Part shown: one piece after another, positions 56,305 to 64,000 of the stretch | How positions within the stretch are numbered: the first letter of the stretch is position 1 | How the letters are laid out: the number at the start of each line of letters is the position of its first letter | Translations under genes and position numbers: made by a program | Assembly (NCBI GenBank): GCA_964017185.1 | Contig: OZ024879.1 | Span: forward strand, 21,517,456 to 21,581,455 | Length of the DNA: 64,000 nucleotides | Origin: Rugalucina vietnamica | Lineage: Eukaryota > Mollusca > Bivalvia > Lucinida > Lucinidae | Direction: 5' to 3' | The notes under the pieces: generated by a model | What the model saw: the letters and a program-made list of their open reading frames with translations, nothing else | Databases searched by the model: none | What the model was told of the DNA's origin: nothing

Positions 56305-56467
56305 GATGTTTTTCATGCTCATAGCCAACAAACTATCTACACTAAGCTAACAGCAGGAAACAGTTATGGTGCATACTTGATGAAACCATGAGAGTCATGA
56401 AACCTTGCCCTTGTGCAGCTATCCTCGTATATACGGGGATTTTCTGGCTGTTAAAATTGATAATTCC

Positions 56468-56469
56468 AT

Positions 56470-56528
<59 letters not shown>

Positions 56529-56530
56529 TT
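56468..56530. repeat. (TTTA)n microsatellite
   Basis: About 15 uninterrupted TTTA units. No SINE body recognised beside it. Confidence 0.95.
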
Positions 56531-56766
56531 GAGATACTTAAACATTTTTGCTAAAAGGACATGTTTTCCTGATAAAATTGTTCGTTTGCTACGACGTTAT
56601 GATCAGGCATGCCAGTTTTATAGACAAAATTTTAATTAGAAGACATGTGAATGTGTTTACTGGACATTTTTCAAAATTGCACCGTATCCGTTCCACTTAA
56701 GTAAGCTACAGTCCAACAGCCAAGCAAACAAAGCTCATATCTAAGAGTAGGAAACTACCATAATAC

Positions 56767-57045
56767 CTTTTACTGACACATACAGGTTATTTGTGGACGA
56801 ACCTTCCAAATTTACAGCTTTACATCTGTAGACGCCTCCGTCACACTTTGACACATCTTTCAGACAAATGGAATGTATATTTTCATCTACATCTATTTTT
56901 GCTCTAGCGTCATTCCCAATGACGTCATCATCTTTGTACCACGTGACCGTGGGTTTGGGGAATCCCACGATCTTGCAGGCAAAGCTGACCGTAGTACCTT
57001 CTTCGACGGTTTCTTCCGCAGGAAGTCGTTTTACAAACTCGGGGG
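56767..57045 (-). CDS. Ig-domain gene, I-set immunoglobulin exon
   Basis: 279 bp, acceptor TATTTTCAG and donor AAAAG|GTATTA, symmetrical phase 1-1 as is usual for exon-shuffled Ig domains. It begins APEFVKRLPAEETVEEGTTV, has the first Cys in SFACKIVGFPKPTVTWYKDD with the invariant Trp, and the second Cys in the DGGVYRCKAVN motif, ending NNLYVSVK(A). All I-set landmarks (Cys, Trp, DxGxYxC) are in place. Sequence resembles Ig repeats of titin/palladin-type proteins, which bind partners in muscle or cytoskeleton. No signal peptide here; upstream exons unknown. Confidence 0.9.
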
Positions 57046-57090
57046 CTGAAAATATAAAAAATGGGATATCATCCAATAACAGATGGGGCG

Positions 57091-57293
57091 GTCCCCGTGG
57101 CCGAGTGGTTAAGGTCGCTGACGAATTCATATGTGAGACAAGCCATGTTCTGCTTGCGGGTGTGTCAGGTGGTTTTTCCCCGGGTACTCCGGTTTTCGCC
57201 CCACCTACCGATTGATTCGTCTCGATATGAGTGAAAAAGCTTGAAAGGGACGTAAAACTGAATCCAAGAAAAAAAAAAAAAAGAAAAAAAAAA
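57091..57293 (+). mobile_element. tRNA-derived SINE, complete
   Basis: CCCGTGGCCGAGTGGTTAAG is a clear tRNA-Ser/Leu-like A-box region. The body has CATATGTGAGACAAGCC, GGGTACTCCGG and CCCCACC. The tail is GAAAGGGACGTAAAACTG then A-rich. Sits 46 bp upstream (gene sense) of the Ig exon. Confidence 0.85.
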
Positions 57294-57679
57294 TAACAGA
57301 TGGTTATTTTCGTCCATTTTTTTTTTAAGAATGGGCGTACATTACTGGGAATAATTATATGAACAATTCATGTTGTTATTTATAAGTGTCCATATGACTC
57401 TTTAGAACTGGTTCGTTTATTATGTTTATATTTCGATTGAAATCTTTGAGTCTGTATAGATATTATTTAGAAATATTGATGCAAAGACTAGTAACATAAT
57501 GATAAACAGTTTTAAAAGTCAATACCAGTACTTCAAGGACTTTGATTGTTTGCAATGAAACAACAGAAAATTATCTTAAGACATTTTTAACATTCTGGAA
57601 ACAGTATGTGCCATCATCAACGTGCATGATAGACGAGAAAATACTTTATATAATTTTATTCTTATATTGAATCAGCCTT

Positions 57680-58085
57680 TTTGAATCAGCCTTTTTAACA
57701 CTTTAGCAAGATAAATTACAGGCTTTTATGGTCTACAAATTAGGTTTGGCTATTTTTCAGTATCAATGAGCAGTTTAAATTTCAGTCTCCGCTGTGTTGA
57801 GCAAGAAAAACGATTTATAGCCACGAGGCCTGACCCCGAGGTTATAAAACTTTTTTTCATGCTCAACTCAAGCTGAGCATAAAATTTACACTACTCATAA
57901 TTACTGAAATAACCAAAATTGGTTATAATTTCAGGGCAAGATTGCCAAAGCCTGTAATTTATCCTGCTTATAAATGTTAAAATGCCAACAATTGTTGGCA
58001 TTTTAACATTTATGAGCAGGATAAATTTTAGTCTCAGCTGAGCTGAGCTTGAAAAAAGATTTATAACCTCGGAGCCAGGAAAATG
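57680..58085. repeat. Dispersed repeat family E, copy 2
   Basis: Same modules as 41515-41770, plus a near-perfect 58-bp palindrome at 57963-58020 centred on CCAACAATTGTTGG. Confidence 0.82.
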
Positions 58086-58344
58086 GGTTCGTATATCGCC
58101 GTATTCAAGAAATTCTTTGAGCTGGCAATGCTGCCTAATCTGTCTGACATCTCATATGAAAATCATAACCGTAGCTAATTTGTATGAAGCAATCTTCCAA
58201 ACAGGCGTCATGTCTTGAAAAACAGCTAATTTCTGTTATTGTAAATTAGCAATAGCGGTCTAATATTTTCCGGTCATGACGTGTATTGGAAGACATATCT
58301 AGAAATGATATAGCAAACATTGTAAATGAACGTAGCTACAGAAG

Positions 58345-58349
<5 letters not shown>

Positions 58350-58426
<77 letters not shown>
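58350..58426. repeat. (GA)n microsatellite, about 75 bp
   Basis: Uninterrupted GA dinucleotide tract. Confidence 0.97.
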
Positions 58427-58429
<3 letters not shown>

Positions 58430-58679
58430 ATAATACTAGTAATAATGATACAGTAGCGGCGATTATGACGTTTCTTTCAATAAATTATTGTCTAAATTAT
58501 TTTTGTTTTTGCTTTTTCATGTTTTCAGATTTTTCAGATAAGAACTTAAGAATTCCGTCACTCTATGCCATAATATTTGAACCGCCTTATGAGGTACAAG
58601 TAACCGAAGGGCAACGATCGCTCACCTGAGAATGAGGAAGTACAGTCACTGGACAGAAGAAAAGTAGTTTTTTTAATAC

Positions 58680-58860
58680 GTTATAATTATGCCATATATG
58701 GGCATGGTGGCCATATTGGTCATGTGACCTACATATTTTATACACATATTGGTTCAACCTTCCTGTAGATGCTTCCTATAAAATTTGGCTTTGATTGGCC
58801 AAGCGGTTTCAGAGGAGATAACATTTGAAAATTATGATAATATACATGTATATTACCTGG
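58680..58860. repeat. Family C fragment
   Basis: GCCATATATGGGCATGGTGG, CATGTGACC and TTTGATTGGCCAAGCGG are family C modules without termini. Confidence 0.65.
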
Positions 58861-58868
58861 TGGTGGTG

Positions 58869-58931
58869 CATTACGAAAACTTGTCCATGCAACAGTGATT
58901 TTTGAGCTTTAAATATTGAAATTTTCTTAGC

Positions 58932-58963
<32 letters not shown>

Positions 58964-59132
58964 CACAAAACATAGATTGTGGGTACACGTTCTCGGCGGT
59001 TCTAACGAGTACCCACAATCTATGTTTTGAAGCAAAAATAAGAAAAATAGGTATACCCCTGCATACCCCAGTTTTGCTATATAAAAGTGGGGTTCAAGGG
59101 GGTATACATTACACGGACATGTTTTCCTGATG
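58869..59132 (-). repeat. Family B MITE
   Basis: CATTACGAAAACTTGTCCAT, T-tract at 58937-58963, a stem with a shortened left arm, then CGGACATGTTTTCCTGATG. Confidence 0.88.
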
Positions 59133-59189
59133 GGCAGATGAACCCTTGGGGTCAATAGTTTTGAAATTATTTTAAAAATATTCAGTTCT

Positions 59190-59385
59190 ACTGACCACTT
59201 TCTGCAAGATGTTCCTTTTTTGACACCTTAACAGTCTCCCTATTACAATGCATAGACAGCCTATGTTGACCTTGCTGTAAAATAGGTCAAGGTCATCACA
59301 GGACTTGTAGTACTTTAGGCATTAATGTTTCAGCTAGTCTCGTTGAAATCGGTCCGCAGGTTCCAGAGAAGGAACGAGTTTTTGA
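59190..59385. repeat. Family C fragment
   Basis: TGTTGACCTTGCTGTAAAAT and AGGTCAAGGTCATCACAGG, GGTTCCAGAGAAGGA are diverged family C modules. Confidence 0.55.
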
Positions 59386-59463
59386 AGGGCTGTTAATGCG
59401 AAGCTGATCTGCGCCTTTGTTGCCGCATGTTCAAAATGTTGCTTTTCTCATGATGCGGTTCGC
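59386..59463. repeat. Family A right-half remnant
   Basis: AATGCGAAGCTGATCTGCGC through CTCATGATGCGG. No left half. Confidence 0.7.
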
Positions 59464-59535
59464 AATGTCAGCCAAATTCTTACGTGTCAGATGCATTACC
59501 AATAGGAGATGGATTTTGAAATTGCGTAATTTCAG

Positions 59536-59594
59536 GGCCCGGTGTCAGGCTCATTTGTTATCAAATCAAGAAGAAACAGTCTGCATAAAATAAG
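59536..59594 (+). CDS. Possible orphan exon
   Basis: Acceptor GCGTAATTTCAG and donor ATAAG|GTATGT bracket 59 bp open in one useful frame, reading GPVSGSFVIKSRRNSLHKIR. Opposite strand to the Ig gene. No partner exon identified; could be a distal exon of the 36992 gene or chance. Confidence 0.25.
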
Positions 59595-59836
59595 GTATGT
59601 TAAGCCATTTACAGATACAATGATCGTTCCCCATAAATGTTCCGATCACAGGACTTGGTGGTATACGTATGTCATTTTAACATTGAGACGCAGGTTTATT
59701 GGATCCGAGCAAATACGGAACTAACCACCCGAAAACCATTTCTCTATGTACATATTTAAGTTTAAGAATAGAAATGAGGGTTGAGATAAAACCGTTGCCA
59801 TGGTCGGTGATACTCCTTTATTTGTACAAAAGTAAT

Positions 59837-60043
59837 TGAGCCGCCGCATGGGAAAACCAACTATCTGCATAGGCGAAAACGAAGCTGATCAGCGCCTTTG
59901 TTTTCGCTACACAGACAGTACAATTTATCTTCTTCTTAAATCCGAAATTTCAAGCTTCTAACCTTCTTCTTTGACTGTACAGGCTGGTTTGTGTCGGACC
60001 TGGTCGAAACCCCAAATTGTTGGTTTTCTCATGCACAGGCTCA
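59837..60043. repeat. Family A MITE, one core arm deleted
   Basis: TGAGCCGCCGCATGGGAAAACC, then GCGAAAACGAAGCTGATCAG (left core arm missing), ending CATGCACAGGCTCA. Confidence 0.85.
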
Positions 60044-60502
60044 ATTATGTTGTTTCTCAGTAAATATAGCTCTCTCTAGACTGATTCTGTATATAATTCT
60101 ATCTTCACAATACCTTAAAGCATCTATGTATGCCTCTCTGATAGCTTCAGTCTAATGGAGAGAAGGTTTCATTAGAATTAACAAAATAATAGTTGATGTT
60201 AGTTAGAAAAAATATTGATAAAACTTAAAATAAGTAGGAGACTTGTACAAGTCTACACTCTCTCGTGCCGTGATACGAATATAACGGCAACAAAGTTGTG
60301 CGATTATCGCTTGTAAAACGATAACACTATATTTTAATATAATTATTTTTATTTGCTATTACTGCAGCTGGTGTTGTGCCGTGTGGCGGCCCTAAAAAGT
60401 CTCCCCGTACATCATCCATAGTGCAGATTATATTTTTCTTTTGATCCTTTGGGATCAGTGAATATATATGAAGTATTTCAAATTTTTATATGTTAAGAAT
60501 CA
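60044..60502. other. No gene recognised
   Basis: AT-rich spacer. Nothing supported. Confidence 0.45.
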
Positions 60503-62227
60503 CCCAGCAAACAGAAAACGTTTTGACAACATTACGGTTTGGTTGTATAAAGGTTTTGCTAAACCTAACGTTGGGAAAATGTTACTGAAACGTTTTGAAA
60601 TGGTTGTGAATTCGCAATGTAAGTATCAACCATTAGCAAACGTTATCAAAACGTTTTTGTTAACATAACAAATTTCGCTTTTCTGTGAATGGCATTTGTC
60701 CTAAATAGAGCTATTTGTTGATTAGTATACTGCCAGTTATTTCAAAGCTTTTGTTTCTAATATAATCAGCTCGACAACAAAACGTTTCCAGAACGTTTTA
60801 CAAACCTCTGCAACAACATTTATAATGACTGTAAATTAACCGCAGCTTCGTATTATTTTATTTTCTTCACATGGTATATTTATTAAATACTTTTCGCTAG
60901 GAATGGAAAGCGTATTATAAGACGATTTTCTGTTGCATTTTTTTGTCTGTTGGTGCATGCATTTTGCAACAATTCATTCAATCTTTTTTGTTCGAAACGT
61001 AGTCCTTTAGCTTCGCACCACGTGGTTCCTTTGTTCTCGGCCATTTGAATATGCAACAAAAGGAAACTGCGTGACAGAGTATAAGTATCAGTTTTATTTA
61101 TTATTTTGCTCTAAATGGATGTTGTAAATAATCGCCAATACATATTCCTCACATTTTATTGATCATCTAAAATTAAAGTATCCAAATAATGCTCTCCTTT
61201 TCGAATACTATGATCGTTATATGTTTTCGCGACCACGGCTTTTTGCATCCTTTGTAAAGTCTTTGTACTTGTAACATGTGCGTATTTGGCTTCTTCGTAT
61301 ACGTATATGATTACTCAGCATATATGTCTGGATTTCTGATAATCTGGCTTCCATTTATGTAGAAAAATCAAGGAAATACTTTTGTTTAAACAAAACGTTG
61401 TAAAAATGTTCTCTAAACGTTATTACTTAAAATGTTGTGCAAACGTTTTTTGAACGTTGTGCTGTAGAAACATTACTTATATATTTTTATGTTGATTTCA
61501 GGTAGCTGTGACACGAGTGGTTGCCGTTTGACATGGAATGACCTACACTTGAGAATATCATTGCTGTCGCTGATGTTCATAGATATATCAAATAAAATGA
61601 CAGAGCATCATAATTTATAAGTTTCTGGTTTAAATGTTTCCATGCGTCCTACTGTCAGAGAGATAAACTGTACCTTCGTTGACTGGGTTGTACTTTTAAA
61701 AGTTTCTTTTCCGTCAGCTCACACATATTGTAATGGTTAGTGCACTTTATATGTTGTGTGAATTTGTCGATCCTCATGCAGGTTTGTTTGGGAGAGGTGG
61801 TCTATTATTAGCGATCCTCATGACAACTAACTTGAAGAGGTGGTACATATTCCATGGCTGAGAAGTTGCATAACGGTTGCAGTAATGTTTGCTGCGTTTG
61901 AAAGATTAAACACTATATATACGTTTTGGAAACATTTAAAACCAATCCATATAATCCCAAAAGTTTACGTGGCTGCTAGAAAAGGTTAAAAAATGTTCTA
62001 GAAACGTTATAGAAAGGTTGCATTTGCGTTTTGTAAAGGTTACAAGAAGGTTGTATAAAGGCTTTGGCAACGTTGTAGAAAGGTTTTCTGCAACGTTGAA
62101 CGAAAACGTTTTGAAAACATTAGGAAAACTTTCCTGGAAAACTCTCCTAAACGTAAAATCAAAACGTTTTCACAACCAAAATAAAACGTTGCGCCAACGT
62201 TTATACAACGTTGTTTTGTTAGCTGGG
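60503..62227. mobile_element. AACGTT-rich nonautonomous DNA transposon
   Basis: Ends CCCAGCAAACAGAAAACG and CAACGTTGTTTTGTTAGCTGGG. Dozens of AACGTT/AAACGTTT/AAAGGTT motifs cluster in the two end regions (60520-60660, 61380-61460, 61980-62215). The middle is AT-rich with no transposase. Target duplication not resolved. Confidence 0.7.
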
Positions 62228-62666
62228 CATCTTCTTAACAGTATTTTGATTATTTGACCCCTTTGGGAATTTGAGTCTTTGATTTAGACTACACACATGT
62301 AAATTCTTGAAATTGCAGCAAAATGTCTGGCTTTCGCTGCCAGTTTTATAAAGGGTCACTGATGAAGGTTCATTACCCTAAATTGTACAATATGGCCCAT
62401 CTTCTAGCTTTGTATTTTTACTGCTTCCAAAGGATCTAACAATTATTTTTATTTAAAAGCCTTTTTGTGGATTCACTTAGAATTAGCGCACTGTGAGTAG
62501 TAAAATTACTGGGTATCCAGAATCCATGATCGCCATCAAACATTCGCATATTATCCATATATACAAGTGTTGCTGTTTTTCTTTCAGAAAAAAGAAATCG
62601 ATCAAGTATCATACCAATAACCTTTTTCTCGAAGCCTGGGATAAAAGTTGCAGTCAAAACAACACA

Positions 62667-62902
62667 TGAGCCGCCTCATGGGAAAACCAACAATCTGCAT
62701 AGGCGAAAACAAAGGCGCAGATCAGCTTCGCAGTAACTGCGAAGCTGATCAGCGCCTTTGTTTTCTCTACACGGATAGTACTATTTCTCTACTTTCTAAA
62801 TTCAAAATTTCCAGTCTCTAGCCATCTTCTGTGCTTGTACAGGTCGGTTTGTGTGAGACCTGTTCGACAACCACATTGTTGGTTTTCCCACGAGGCGGCT
62901 CA
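62667..62902. repeat. Family A MITE, full length
   Basis: TGAGCCGCCTCATGGGAAAACC to CGAGGCGGCTCA. The core GCGCAGATCAGCTTCGCAGT with mirror is perfect. Confidence 0.93.
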
Positions 62903-62958
62903 CATCAAAGGTTTACTTCTTAAGACGACATGCCTAGACAGGCTTAGCCGATCTTATT

Positions 62959-63194
62959 TGAGCCGCCTCGTGGGAAAACCAACAACGTGGTTTCCGAACA
63001 GGTCCGACACAAACCGACCTGTACAGTCTCAGAAGAAAGCTAGAAGCTTGAAATTTCGGATTTAAGTAGAAGAGGAATTGTACTATCCGAGTAGCGAAAA
63101 CAAAGGCGATGATCAGCTTCGCAGTTACTGCGAAGCTGATCTGCGCCTTTGTTTTCGCATAGGCAAAAATCCGGTTTTCTCATGACGCCGCTCA
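62959..63194. repeat. Family A MITE, full length, opposite arm order
   Basis: TGAGCCGCCTCGTGGGAAAACC to ACGCCGCTCA, 56 bp from the previous copy and in reverse internal orientation. Confidence 0.92.
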
Positions 63195-63489
63195 TATATT
63201 ACTGGCTGATTCTTTCTTGATTGTAAGACTTTTGCAAATTACCACGCCATTAGATATCAACGCTTCCTTTGCAGACCATGCAAATATGAAATGCATCAAA
63301 TACTCAGCTTTTCCGCGTAGTCTAGTACGTTTAACAAACGTTATACCGGCGGAAGTCCAATCTTCACAACTTCAAGACACTTTAGTATTTGATAGGGAGA
63401 TTTGATAATTTCTGTTGCTCACCTGTTACATGTAGGAATTCACCTTTTACGTGTAGGACGACTAAAACGTCCACACTTGTGTACACTGT

Positions 63490-63562
<73 letters not shown>

Positions 63563-63585
63563 CCACCACCACCACCACCACCACA

Positions 63586-63651
<66 letters not shown>

Positions 63652-63726
63652 ACCATTGTCACCATCAACAACAACAACAACAACAACAACAACAAAATCA
63701 TCATCATCATCATCATAATCATCATT
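63490..63726. repeat. Compound trinucleotide microsatellite
   Basis: (ATC)n 63490-63560, (ACC)n 63561-63597, (ATC)n, (AGC)n 63616-63648, (CAA)n 63667-63694, (ATC)n 63696-63716. All long ORFs here are low-complexity artefacts. Confidence 0.97.
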
Positions 63727-63885
63727 GGGCCAACCTCTAAAACAAACTATGGCTAAGCAAGTGTGCATTGATCGCTTGCAGTATGTGCGTGAGGCATTTG
63801 CGTGCTGAGCCAACGCCTTTAATGCCTGACATCGTTAGCTTATTAGATTGTTAACCCATATTTGACGAATGGATTCTCCCATCGT

Positions 63886-64000
63886 TATCAATTGGGTGAG
63901 TCCACTTTCATTTTTAGGGACATCAGGAGTGATTTTTAAATTTTATTCAATTTTGCGATGAACTTTCTCTGTGCAAACAGAATAGCCCCAGATGGGACGC
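63886..64000 (+). repeat. Dispersed repeat family D, copy 3 (cut by window end)
   Basis: TTATCAATTGGGTGAGTCCA, TTTCATTTTTAGGGACATCAGG and AGCCCCAGATGGGAC. Confidence 0.75.

Larger units (their letters stand above)
46217..57045 (-). other. Ig-domain membrane-tail gene, 3' end of locus (partial)
   Basis: Spanning entry. Four minus-strand exons with matched phases: 56767-57045 (1-1), 50922-51040 (1-0), 49602-49710 (0-1) and 46217-47109 (ends in TAG/TAA/TGA-type stop at 46217-46219). Together: an I-set Ig domain, a basic linker, a conserved-looking 36-residue exon, then a charged low-complexity region and two hydrophobic helices at the C-terminus. The Ig domain resembles those of muscle and cytoskeletal giants (titin, palladin type) but a membrane tail is not part of those. 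Upstream exons should lie beyond 57045 but none was confirmed to 64000. Confidence 0.75.

Noticed and set aside
62436..62657. Minus-strand ORF containing VIGMILDRFLFSERKTATLV and an AG acceptor-like start
   Set aside because: Plausible residue composition, but no family recognised, weak donor (CCA|GTAATT) and no partner exon; left out of the gene list.
63382..63813. Asp-rich, His-rich and Met-rich ORFs
   Set aside because: Pure trinucleotide repeats without flanking coding signals.
1..64000. CRISPR arrays, bacterial operons, plasmid origins
   Set aside because: The window is eukaryotic; its tandem repeats are satellites without unique spacers.

Overview
This is animal nuclear DNA: AT-rich, with spliced genes, long introns and most of its length made of transposons, MITEs, tRNA-derived SINEs, satellites and microsatellites. 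The repeat style (dense palindromic MITEs, BEL/Pao retrotransposon, tRNA-SINEs with TTTA tails) fits a marine mollusc, probably a bivalve. That placement is inference; no species-level marker was used.

Three host genes can be supported. (1) NAPRT, nicotinate phosphoribosyltransferase, minus strand: exon 1 at 26926-27007, exon 2 at 17602-17772, exon 3 at 16918-17128, exon 4 at 8570-8700. Splice phases agree across all junctions. Only the N-terminal third of the enzyme is present; the rest must lie beyond position 1. Intron 1 holds a whole BEL/Pao-type retrotransposon, and exon 4 sits beside three decayed copies of itself. (2) An unrecognised small membrane protein on the plus strand, with exons at 36992-37098, 38005-38110 and 38446-38580 and a possible fourth at 39819-39858. 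(3) The 3' end of a minus-strand gene with an I-set immunoglobulin domain, a basic linker, a low-complexity tail and two C-terminal hydrophobic segments: exons at 56767-57045, 50922-51040, 49602-49710 and 46217-47109. It meets gene 2 tail to tail.

Layout: 1-4309 is a 191-bp satellite with an orientation switch near 450. 4310-8570 is repeats. 8570-17772 is NAPRT exons 2-4 with nested elements. These include a 3.4-kb element (9382-12780) carrying a 179-bp and a 127-bp tandem array, and a 2.6-kb element built of 465-bp repeats (14174-16805). 18745-26121 is the retrotransposon, itself interrupted by a 2-kb PIF/Harbinger-like element. 27179-29610 is a DNA transposon just upstream of the NAPRT start codon, carrying a nested MITE and a non-LTR reverse transcriptase fragment. 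30149-33841 is a second non-LTR copy broken by a long-TIR transposon and a MITE. 33863-36845 is further repeats. From 36992 on, genes 2 and 3 are interspersed with two very abundant palindromic families. Family A is about 240 bp with ends TGAGCCGC..GCGGCTCA. Family B is about 270 bp with ends CATCAGGAAAACATG..CATGTTTTCGTAATG.

The most striking non-gene signal is eight copies, at a 127-bp period, of AGGTCAnnnTGACCT-type palindromes (estrogen-response-element-like) inside the 9382-12780 element, within NAPRT intron 3.
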